51,965 nt of DNA from Chloroflexota bacterium (GTDB lineage: Bacteria > Chloroflexota > Dehalococcoidia > Lucifugimonadales > UBA3495), in assembly GCA_028875055.1 (NCBI GenBank), contig JAPPGG010000055.1, positions 1-51,965 on the forward strand. Direction: 5' to 3'. The notes below the pieces were generated by a model that had not been told where the DNA came from, made no database searches, and worked only from the letters and a program-made list of their open reading frames with translations. Of this stretch, positions 15,409-22,196 are shown piece after piece. Positions within the stretch are counted from its first letter, which is position 1, and the number at the start of each line of letters is the position of its first letter. A program made the position numbers and the translations under genes.

Positions 15409-17352
15409 CTACGGCGCCCGGTGCGCGTACACGCTGTTGTTGGGCCCGCCGGAGAAAATTACACCGTCCTCGACCGTGTAAATCTGTACGTCCGAGAATC
15501 CGCCAGCTTCAAAGTACCAAACGTCCTCTCCACCGGCGGCGTTGAGGGCGTACAGTTGGCCCTCCGTCAGCTGACCGTAGAGCCTTCGGTCCACCAGCGA
15601 AAGCGAGTAGGACTCGAAGTCCTCCGAGGGCAGCGTCCAAAGCTCCTCGCCGGTGGCCGCATCCAGGGCAAAGATGTACTCCGCCAGTTCTGAAGCCCCG
15701 TAGAATACCCCATCCGCGGCCACGGGGGCTGTGCTGAGATTGGCGGCGTCGTAGCTCCACAACTCTGTGCCGGTGGCAGCGTCCAGGGCGTACACGGTGG
15801 AGCTGGGGGCCAGGTAATAGACGCCGTCCACCACCAGGGCCGGGAAGTCCCGGGCGGGAAATTCCTCGGTGTTGACCTCCCAGATAACCTCCCCCGTTGC
15901 TTCGTTGAAGGCGTAGGCCCGGTTGGCCACCGTCAAGTACACCACGCCGCCTTCCACCGTGGGCGCGGACTCCACGTAGCCGCCCACCTCCGCCTGCCAT
16001 TCCAGGTCGCCGGTGGCGGCGTTGTAAGCATAGAACTGGCCGTACTCCGACCCCTGGGCATAAACTTTGTCGCCCAGGGGCGTGGGGGTATGGCTGGCCC
16101 CGATGGGAAAGGGATGTCCCGCTACCCAGATCACTTCTCCAGTAGCGGCATCCACCGCATGTACTTTCCGGTCTCCCTGGGACGGCGCGCCGAAATATAC
16201 CATACCCCCGGCGACGGAGGGAGAGTACTGGACCCAGTCCCCGGTATCGTATTTCCACAACTCCGAGCCGCTGTCAGCGTCCAGGGCATAAAGGTGATTG
16301 TCGTTGGAACCAAAAAACACCTTCCCGTCGGCAACCGTGGGCGTCGAGCGTATCACGTCGCCAGTGGCAAAGCTCCACTGCAATTCCCCGGTATCCGCCG
16401 ACAGCGCATACAGGTTCCCGTCGTCGGAACCCGCGTAAACCCTTCCCTCCGCCGCTGCCGGGGCCGTCACGACCCACCCTCCGGTCGGGAAGCTCCACAG
16501 GAACGATGGGTCCAGGGCCATCTGCCCGCCTCCCGTGGAGGGACCACTGCCCGGGCCGGCCGCTTCATTGGCCAGTTCCGGAATGCAGCCCAGCAGGCCC
16601 AGGGCGTAGGAGAACAACTGCATGGCCTGCTCCGGCGTGGCATCCGGCGACGATGCTTTCGCCAGGTCCGCCAGCTTGTAGTTGCCCAGCAACTCCCTCA
16701 GGCAGCCTTCCTGCTCTGCCGACAGGCCTCCGAACTGGGAGTCCATCTCTGCCAGGGTTAATTCCTGGGCCGTCTCCTGCGAAACACACTCGATCAGGGT
16801 ATCGCCGTACACTTTCAGTTCCTCGTTCAGGCCGAAGGGTTCTTCCAGCGTCGCATCCACGGCCTCGTCGCCCAAATCGCTCCGTATGCATTCCTGCTCT
16901 TCGTCGGAAAAACTGCTGAACACATCGCCCCAGGTCGCATCGGGGTCGATGTCCCTGAAGGAAAAAGGCGCGGCAGCGGGCGCCGAGTCCGGCCCTTGTG
17001 TCTCTTCCGTGGCCCCGGCGCCTTCCACCGTTGCTGCATCCGTTGCTGCCCCCGGGTTTGGCCGAGCGGGCGCGGGCGCGACCACAACCGGCGTAGCCGT
17101 GGCCGCCTGGGGCCTGGAGGGAACGGGGTCTGCGGCCCGATCCGGGGTGACATTATCGGTGGCTGGCTGTGGCGCGGCCTCTACCGGAGCGACATTGGCC
17201 GTCGCCGCTGCTGGCGCTTCGGAAACTGCCTCTGCCGGCGCCGGTTCCGGCTCTGAACCGCAGGCGGCCACCGCCGCCAGGGCCACCAGCCCGGCCAGCG
17301 TCAAAGAAATTACACGGAAGAAACTGCGGGAAAATACAATAGAGAAGGCCAT
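15409..17352 (-). CDS. PQQ-binding-like beta-propeller lipoprotein
   Basis: This 647-residue secreted lipoprotein has a signal peptide with lipobox AVAAC (Cys31), then a 100-residue Ala/Pro-rich linker, a helical Glu-rich segment (about 135-270) with paired Cys residues, and a seven- or eight-bladed propeller built of repeats such as GRVYAGSDDGNLYALSADTG and ELWSYDAA. The blades belong to the PQQ/BamB-like group, but no cofactor residues or dehydrogenase motifs are obvious. AGGAGGTGGGAGG precedes the ATG. It may be a surface scaffold or substrate-sensing protein. Confidence 0.8.
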   Translation of the reverse strand: MAFSIVFSRSFFRVISLTLAGLVALAAVAACGSEPEPAPAEAVSEAPAAATANVAPVEAAPQPATDNVTPDRAADPVPSRPQAATATPVVVAPAPARPNPGAATDAATVEGAGATEETQGPDSAPAAAPFSFRDIDPDATWGDVFSSFSDEEQECIRSDLGDEAVDATLEEPFGLNEELKVYGDTLIECVSQETAQELTLAEMDSQFGGLSAEQEGCLRELLGNYKLADLAKASSPDATPEQAMQLFSYALGLLGCIPELANEAAGPGSGPSTGGGQMALDPSFLWSFPTGGWVVTAPAAAEGRVYAGSDDGNLYALSADTGELQWSFATGDVIRSTPTVADGKVFFGSNDNHLYALDADSGSELWKYDTGDWVQYSPSVAGGMVYFGAPSQGDRKVHAVDAATGEVIWVAGHPFPIGASHTPTPLGDKVYAQGSEYGQFYAYNAATGDLEWQAEVGGYVESAPTVEGGVVYLTVANRAYAFNEATGEVIWEVNTEEFPARDFPALVVDGVYYLAPSSTVYALDAATGTELWSYDAANLSTAPVAADGVFYGASELAEYIFALDAATGEELWTLPSEDFESYSLSLVDRRLYGQLTEGQLYALNAAGGEDVWYFEAGGFSDVQIYTVEDGVIFSGGPNNSVYAHRAP

Positions 17353-17483
17353 CACCGCCTCCCACCTCCTGCCAAAGTCCTGCCCTCTTACTCACCTTAT
17401 CACACGGCAAGTTCGCTCGCTACGAATGTGGGTTTAGGTTTGCCCTGAATTGACAGTCTCAGGGGGCAAGGTTAGTCTGTGAT

Positions 17484-17511
17484 TTGTGACTGTCGTAAAA
17501 ATGACTATATC
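17484..17511 (+). promoter_or_regulatory. Possible sigma70 promoter for the MNT/HEPN pair
   Basis: TTGTGA and TATATC are separated by 16 bases and lie 37 bases before the first ATG. The area is AT-rich compared with its surroundings. This is a motif match only. Confidence 0.4.
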
Positions 17512-17547
17512 TTGCGATAGAGCAAGCAACAGTCCTGACTTTAGGAT

Positions 17548-17895
17548 ATGGCTATGATGTTAGACGCTGACGAACAGGTCTGGCTGAAAGAGTTTACAAA
17601 AGCTCTGAAGGAACAGTATGCCGAGGTAGTCGAAGATCTGGTGGTCTTTGATGCCAATGACAGCCCCTTGCAGCTTCCCGAGGACACGATTAATGTCATG
17701 GTGAGGGTCAAGGACAATGATAAACGGCGTCAACTGGAAAAGGACATAGGCCGGCTGGGGCACAGGCTTGCCGTTCTATCCGATGCAATGCCCTTCATAG
17801 TCGTTTATACGCACTCCGAATGGAAAATGAGGGAAATATCCGGCTCGCTCCCATTTAGGAACGGCGGACAATCTCAATGGTCGATCCATCAGTAG
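17548..17895 (+). CDS. Degenerate nucleotidyltransferase-like protein of an MNT/HEPN pair
   Basis: This 115-residue protein has the length and strand pattern of a minimal nucleotidyltransferase: a helix LKEFTKALKEQYAEVVEDL, a strand LVVFDAND, then INVMVRVKD and FIVVYTHSEW. The catalytic GS and D-x-D are absent; the stretch FDANDSPLQLPEDTINVMV stands where GSxARG...SDxDLLV is expected, so adenylyltransfer activity is probably lost. The last 19 bases overlap the ATG of the HEPN reading frame. Other ATG codons at 17554 and 17557 are possible starts. Confidence 0.55.
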   Translation: MAMMLDADEQVWLKEFTKALKEQYAEVVEDLVVFDANDSPLQLPEDTINVMVRVKDNDKRRQLEKDIGRLGHRLAVLSDAMPFIVVYTHSEWKMREISGSLPFRNGGQSQWSIHQ

Positions 17896-18290
17896 TCAGA
17901 TAGTGGCGAAGGGCCGGTGAATGCCTCAGGACTTCTGCACTGTGCCTGGAGCACGGGCTTTATGCCGATGCAGTGGCACGGGCTTATTATTCCATAATGC
18001 ACTCTGCCAAAGCGGCGTTGGCTCACCTGGCCATTAGCGCCAAAGGCCATAAGGGTGTAAAGAACCGTTTCGGATTACATCTCATCAGGGCCGGTTTGAT
18101 CGAGCAGGAATATGCAGCTGACCTTAGCCAGAGTTATGAAGACCGTCTGAAGGCAGATTACGACGTTACCCTGGAATTTCTTTTTATTGATGCCGAGGAG
18201 GCTCGAGACCACGCACAAGAATTTCGTGAAAGAATGCGGGAATTTCTCGGCAATATTGTTGCCCCCGAAGATACTGACAAGTCTTGGTAA
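17877..18290 (+). pseudogene. HEPN-domain gene with in-frame amber codon
   Basis: Frame 3 encodes MVDPSVVR, then TAG at 17901-17903, then WRRAGECLRTSALCLEHGLY and DAVARAYYSIMHSAKAALAH, continuing as a full HEPN domain to 18290. The sequence beyond the stop is plainly the family's first helix, so the stop interrupts the gene rather than marking its start. The only later start is GTG 17973, which would remove that helix. The RAYYSIMH motif and KADYDVTLEF segment are intact. It may be a real nonsense mutation, a sequencing error, or a readthrough codon. Confidence 0.7.
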
Positions 18291-18338
18291 CTGGGGAGCC
18301 TCTCTCCCCGATTCACATATGAATTGCAAGGAACCCCC

Positions 18339-19382
18339 ATGACTTCCACTTCCAGCAAGAAAATTGCCGTGGTTGGCGCCGGCGGCACCGGCAGCGTCAT
18401 CGGCGGCATGCTCACCGTGGCCGGCCATGATGTTGTAATTATTGACCAGTGGGGCGCGCACGTTGACGCCATGAAGGCCAACGGACTCCACATGTCCATC
18501 GCCGGCGAGGAATTCACCTCCCCGGTGCGCGCCCTCCACCTCTACGAGGTCTGCACCCTCGAAAACACCTTCGACATTGTCTTTCTGGCCTGCAAGTCCT
18601 ACGACACCCTGTGGCTCACCCAGCTCATCCTTCCCTACCTGAAGGACGACGGGGTGCTGGTCTCCTCCCAGAACAGCCTGAACGACGAGTGGATCGCCCC
18701 GGTGGTCGGCCCCACCCGCGACATTGGTTGCGTCCTTACCATGTCCTCCGAGGTCTTCGAACCGGGCCACCTCAAGCGCAACACGGCCATGGACCGCACC
18801 ACCTTCGTGCTGGGCGAACTCCACGGACGAATTACTCCCCGACTCCAGGAGTTGCAATCCATCCTCAGCGCCGCCGGCAAAACGGAATTGACCACCAACC
18901 TGTGGGGGACCCGCTGGTCCAAGCTGGTGTTCAACTGCATCGTGGCCCCGGTTTGCGCCCTGGCCGGCGTTGGCCCGGCCCACCTCACCGAGGCCCCCGA
19001 GCGCATCCGCGTCTGCCTGGAACTGGGTCGCGAAGCCCTGCTGGTGGGCCAGGCCCAGGGCTACAGCATGGAGCCCGTATTCGGCCTGTCCATGGAGGAG
19101 GCCGCCGCATCCCCCGAGGCCCTGGTGGACAACCTGGTCAAGGCCTCCCAGGCCGAGGGACGCGAAGCCCGCTCCTTTTTCCACCAGGACATTCTCAAGG
19201 GCCGCAAGACCGAGGTGGACTACATCAACGGCCTGGTAGCCCGCAAGGGCCGGGAAAGCGGTGTGCCTACCCCCATGAACGACGCCGCGGTGACCATGGT
19301 CAAACGCCTGGAACGCGGGGAAATGGGGCCCGCCCCCGTTAACGTCGGCAAGATGGAACGCGTAGCCAAGGGCCTCGAATAA
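18339..19382 (+). CDS. Ketopantoate reductase family protein (ApbA/PanE)
   Basis: This 347-residue NADPH-dependent reductase has an N-terminal Rossmann motif GAGGTGS (13-19), FLACKSYDT near 85 and the C-terminal helical domain with WSKLVFNCIVAPVCAL and DYINGLVARKG. PanE reduces 2-dehydropantoate to pantoate, but close relatives act on other 2-oxoacids, and no pantothenate genes are nearby. GCAAGGA lies shortly before ATG 18339. Length fits the family. Confidence 0.8.
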   Translation: MTSTSSKKIAVVGAGGTGSVIGGMLTVAGHDVVIIDQWGAHVDAMKANGLHMSIAGEEFTSPVRALHLYEVCTLENTFDIVFLACKSYDTLWLTQLILPYLKDDGVLVSSQNSLNDEWIAPVVGPTRDIGCVLTMSSEVFEPGHLKRNTAMDRTTFVLGELHGRITPRLQELQSILSAAGKTELTTNLWGTRWSKLVFNCIVAPVCALAGVGPAHLTEAPERIRVCLELGREALLVGQAQGYSMEPVFGLSMEEAAASPEALVDNLVKASQAEGREARSFFHQDILKGRKTEVDYINGLVARKGRESGVPTPMNDAAVTMVKRLERGEMGPAPVNVGKMERVAKGLE

Positions 19383-19439
19383 CCCCGCCGAAAACAACAA
19401 TCAATACCAATAATGCTATATATAAACCCACTGAATCCA

Positions 19440-19640
19440 CTAAGGGTCTGAAAAGACCCTTAGCTCTTCATCCGGAAAAGACAGAAATGGAGGCGTTCCT
19501 CCTCCATTTCAACCCGTTTTCCGGTTTGAGAACGTATTCTCGCCCGTTTCGGTAGCGTTCCCTGTAGTCAGGGGAACCTGGTCCTCTCAGGTCTTCGGAG
19601 CCAGCCCAGAACTCTAATGGGCTGGCTTTATTAATTTTTT
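19440..19640 (+). ncRNA. Candidate structured non-coding RNA with intrinsic terminator
   Basis: A run of perfect hairpins fills this gene-free stretch. CTAAGGGTCT/AGACCCTTAG closes a GAAA tetraloop (19440-19463). CCGGAAAA/TTTTCCGG (19472-19524) encloses AAATGGAGG/CCTCCATTT. GAGAA/TTCTC (19528-19541) holds a CGTA loop, and GTTCCCTG pairs with CAGGGGAAC (19557-19577). Finally AGCCAGCCCA/TGGGCTGGCT (19599-19627) is followed by TTATTAATTTTTT, a clear rho-independent terminator. A TATAAA box at 19421 lies where a -10 would be. It matches no RNA family I recognise. It could instead be a long 3' UTR of the preceding reductase gene. Confidence 0.6.
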
Positions 19641-19650
19641 CTCACAATAC

Positions 19651-19678
19651 TTTACATCAAGAGTGCCAATGCGATAAT
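19651..19678 (+). promoter_or_regulatory. Sigma70-like promoter of the DICT-USP gene
   Basis: TTTACA and GATAAT are separated by 16 bases, starting 11 bases after the T tract of the upstream terminator and about 85 bases before the gene start. This arrangement separates the downstream gene's transcription from the structured RNA. Confidence 0.55.
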
Positions 19679-19763
19679 ATTGGTATATCGAGAGTAGCTT
19701 ACCCATAAACCATATCAATGTTCTCGGGCAAACCGTCAACCTGAACGAGGGGAGCAACAGCCA

Positions 19764-20990
19764 ATGGAATGGGCGATCACCAAGGCAGATCTGTCGCACA
19801 GCGAAAAAAGCGGGGTGGTCCGCTTCGTCGAAAGAATGGAGCGCGAATTGAGGAACGGTGGAACCCCCATCGAAGGCTTCCAGTTCCTCAATTCCCCCCT
19901 GGAAATGCTGCGTTTCACCCGCGAAATTGAGGAGGAAATCCTGGCCAACCCCGAGGGAGCCGACCTTTACGTGGGCTTCCAGAACAGCGCGAAGCTGGCC
20001 AAGGAACGGCGCAGGTACCGCCGCATCCTCCATGCCGGAGTCCGCCTTACCGCCTTTGGCGTGGGACCGGCCCCGGATTTCCCGACGGGCATTCACCCTT
20101 ACTGGACATCCCTGAAGCCGGACCGCCATCTGCTGGTTAACCAGTGGTTCCTGGTTTCCAGCAACCCGGTCCCCATCGCCTTCGTGGGCTGGGAAACCTC
20201 TCCCCAGGACCGCTTCGGCGAGGGTGGCCTGACCAGGGAGGGCAAGAGCTTCGAGGGATTCGTCACCTCGGACCCCCGGGTCATCACCGCCCTGATCGAG
20301 TACCTCGACCACGTAGTGGCCGGCATCAATCAGCCCGGGGACGATTTGGCCGACCCCGCCTGCGAACTCCCCGACTCCCAGCGCATGGATGTTGAGGACG
20401 ATGCGGTGCCGGTAATGATGGGACGAGACCATTCTTCCCTCGTACTGGATATTCCCGTCCGCCGCATTCTCGCCATAACCGACCTGCACGGTTCCGCCGA
20501 GTTCTACGGGCTGCGGGGTTGGGCCACCGAGCTGGCCATTGCCAATGCCAGCCAGCTGGTCCTGTACGAAATGTCCGCCGCTTCCTACCTGGTCTCTCCC
20601 TACCCCGAGGACCACCGGAAGCAATGGCAGCGCGTCCTCTCCTGGCGGGACCTGCTGCCCCTGGGGCGCGCTCCCCTGGCCCGCCAGCTGGCCCGCATTC
20701 AGGCCAGGGGTGTTGAGGCCGGCGCCATCCTGCCGACCACCCACGGGTTCAGGCACCTGGCGGAATGGGCCAGTCGCGAGGACATTGACCTCATCCTGTT
20801 GCCCGTTTCCCTCGTGCGCCCCGGATTGCTGGCACGGCTGAGGGGGTACAGCCTGGATTCCTTGCTCGAACACACCGACCGCCGGGTGCTGGTGGTCACA
20901 GATAGCGGGATAATGTGCGCCGCCAACGGGCAGGAATCCTCAGCCGTGCCGGATACGGCCCTATCGGCAGCAAGGGCAGCGGTGGCCTAG
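19764..20990 (+). CDS. DICT sensory domain - universal stress protein-like fusion
   Basis: This 408-residue soluble protein has an N-terminal DICT domain (about 1-170): FQFLNSPLEMLRFTREIEEE, YVGFQNSAKLAKERRRYRRI and VRLTAFGVG. A C-terminal USP-like domain (about 232-390) follows: RRILAITDLHGSAEFYGLRG, ELAIANASQLVLYEM, GFRHLAEWASREDIDLILLP and RRVLVVTD. DICT domains occur with diguanylate cyclases and two-component proteins; a fusion to a USP domain is unusual to me. The USP glycine-rich nucleotide loop is not clearly kept. A stress or light/redox signalling role is inferred. Confidence 0.65.
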   Translation: MEWAITKADLSHSEKSGVVRFVERMERELRNGGTPIEGFQFLNSPLEMLRFTREIEEEILANPEGADLYVGFQNSAKLAKERRRYRRILHAGVRLTAFGVGPAPDFPTGIHPYWTSLKPDRHLLVNQWFLVSSNPVPIAFVGWETSPQDRFGEGGLTREGKSFEGFVTSDPRVITALIEYLDHVVAGINQPGDDLADPACELPDSQRMDVEDDAVPVMMGRDHSSLVLDIPVRRILAITDLHGSAEFYGLRGWATELAIANASQLVLYEMSAASYLVSPYPEDHRKQWQRVLSWRDLLPLGRAPLARQLARIQARGVEAGAILPTTHGFRHLAEWASREDIDLILLPVSLVRPGLLARLRGYSLDSLLEHTDRRVLVVTDSGIMCAANGQESSAVPDTALSAARAAVA

Positions 20991-21115
20991 CCGCCATCCC
21001 GGAAAGCTGCCCCATCCTGGGGGACGAACCGGCATGCGCCCTCGGTGCCGGGGCGTCCCCCACCCATCGCCCGGCCATCGCGCCGGGCCTGCCCTTGCCC
21101 TGCCTCCCCCGGACA

Positions 21116-21222
21116 ATCGCGTCTCAAATAGAGGCTGTTACCTTAAACGATGGTCATGTATCCCTGGGCCCTTCGGCCTGGCTCAGAGTGACTGTCAGTT
21201 AAGGCGCGATTGCCCTGCGCCC
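21116..21222. repeat. Dispersed repeat, CAGGGCAATCGCG family, copy A
   Basis: This block aligns almost base for base with 49815-49920: shared pieces include GCGTCT-AAAT, GGTCATGT, CTGGGCC, GGCTCAGAGTGAC and AGTTAAGGCGCG-TTGCCCTG. It ends in GCGCGATTGCCCTG, the inverted form of the CAGGGCAATCGCGC found at the far end of the 49.6-kb copy. Non-coding and just upstream of the VLRF1 gene. Confidence 0.65.
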
Positions 21223-21275
21223 TCCCGCCATCCGGACCGGACGTAACTCGCCCCTGTGTTACAATTTCACCAGCT

Positions 21276-22085
21276 ATGTCCACCCAAGCCCACTCCCCAG
21301 CCCAGTCCGATGCAAAGGCAGGCCCGCCCCCCGGGCAGTACCTGGGGCCGGACGGCGTTTCCCGCCTGCTGGCGCGCATCGCTCCGCCGCTCCCGTCATC
21401 AGACCCCACCGACAGCTCATCCCTGTACCTGACTCCCGAAGCCCTGGCCCGCTGGCCAGAGTCCAGGGATGTCGCGCTCCGGGACTGGCATCGCTTTGTC
21501 TCTCCCGTCCTGAACGGCCCGGGTGGAGACGCCCTGCTCAAGTCCGATACCGGCCTCGTGGTACTGCGGCGCGGCGAAAAGGGTGTCGCCCTGGTCCCTC
21601 CCTTTCCCATACAGCAGGAATTGATCAGCGAAGAGTGGGACGAGGCTCCCCTGACCCGGTTGCTGACCAGAGACTACACCGTGGGCGTGGTTATGCTGCG
21701 CCTCGGCCGCTACCTGGTGGCGGTATTTCGGGGCGCCGAACCCCTGGTAACCAAGACAGACACCCGCTACGTGAAGGGCAAGCACCATGCCGGCGGAACT
21801 TCCCAGCTTCGATTCAAGCGGATCCGCGAAGGCCAGATGCGCAAGCTTTTCGACGAGGCTTGCCAGGTAGTGGGCAGCCGGTTCGAGCCCCACGAAAGCG
21901 AGCTGGACTACATCCTGCTGGGCGGCGAAAGGCTTACCCTTAGCGGTTTCCTCAAGGTCTGCCCCTACCTGCAGCGGCGGCAGGACCTGATCCTGGGCCG
22001 CCGTCTCAACATCCGAGACCCCAAGCACGACACCCTGGAGACAGTATCCGGCATGCTGCGCCAGTCGCGCGTGTGGCACATTTAG
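21276..22085 (+). CDS. Vms1/VLRF1-family peptidyl-tRNA hydrolase or release factor
   Basis: This 269-residue protein has the VLRF1 domain, related to eRF1, that in yeast Vms1 cuts peptidyl-tRNA on stalled 60S subunits. The core is VGVVMLRLGRYLVAVFRG, then the loop KGKHHAGGTSQLRFKR (167-182), then MRKLFDEACQVV and YILLGGERL. The loop keeps the GG-x-S-Q/x-RF frame, but Thr replaces the Gln seen in several family members. ATG 21276 has no strong ribosome site. The mutS2 gene follows 111 bases later on the same strand, tying it to ribosome rescue. Confidence 0.7.
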   Translation: MSTQAHSPAQSDAKAGPPPGQYLGPDGVSRLLARIAPPLPSSDPTDSSSLYLTPEALARWPESRDVALRDWHRFVSPVLNGPGGDALLKSDTGLVVLRRGEKGVALVPPFPIQQELISEEWDEAPLTRLLTRDYTVGVVMLRLGRYLVAVFRGAEPLVTKTDTRYVKGKHHAGGTSQLRFKRIREGQMRKLFDEACQVVGSRFEPHESELDYILLGGERLTLSGFLKVCPYLQRRQDLILGRRLNIRDPKHDTLETVSGMLRQSRVWHI

Positions 22086-22196
22086 CCCCTGGATTCTGAG
22101 GTTAGAGTTTTCATGGAAAGGACCTACAGGACGGATAGGGGAACAATCAAAATCCTGAATATCCTGTCCATCAGTGTTCTTTCAGCCTGGTGAGAA

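Noticed and set aside
18075-19400. A 441-codon minus-strand open frame
   Set aside because: It overlaps the ketopantoate reductase family and HEPN genes in antisense and has no domain similarity.
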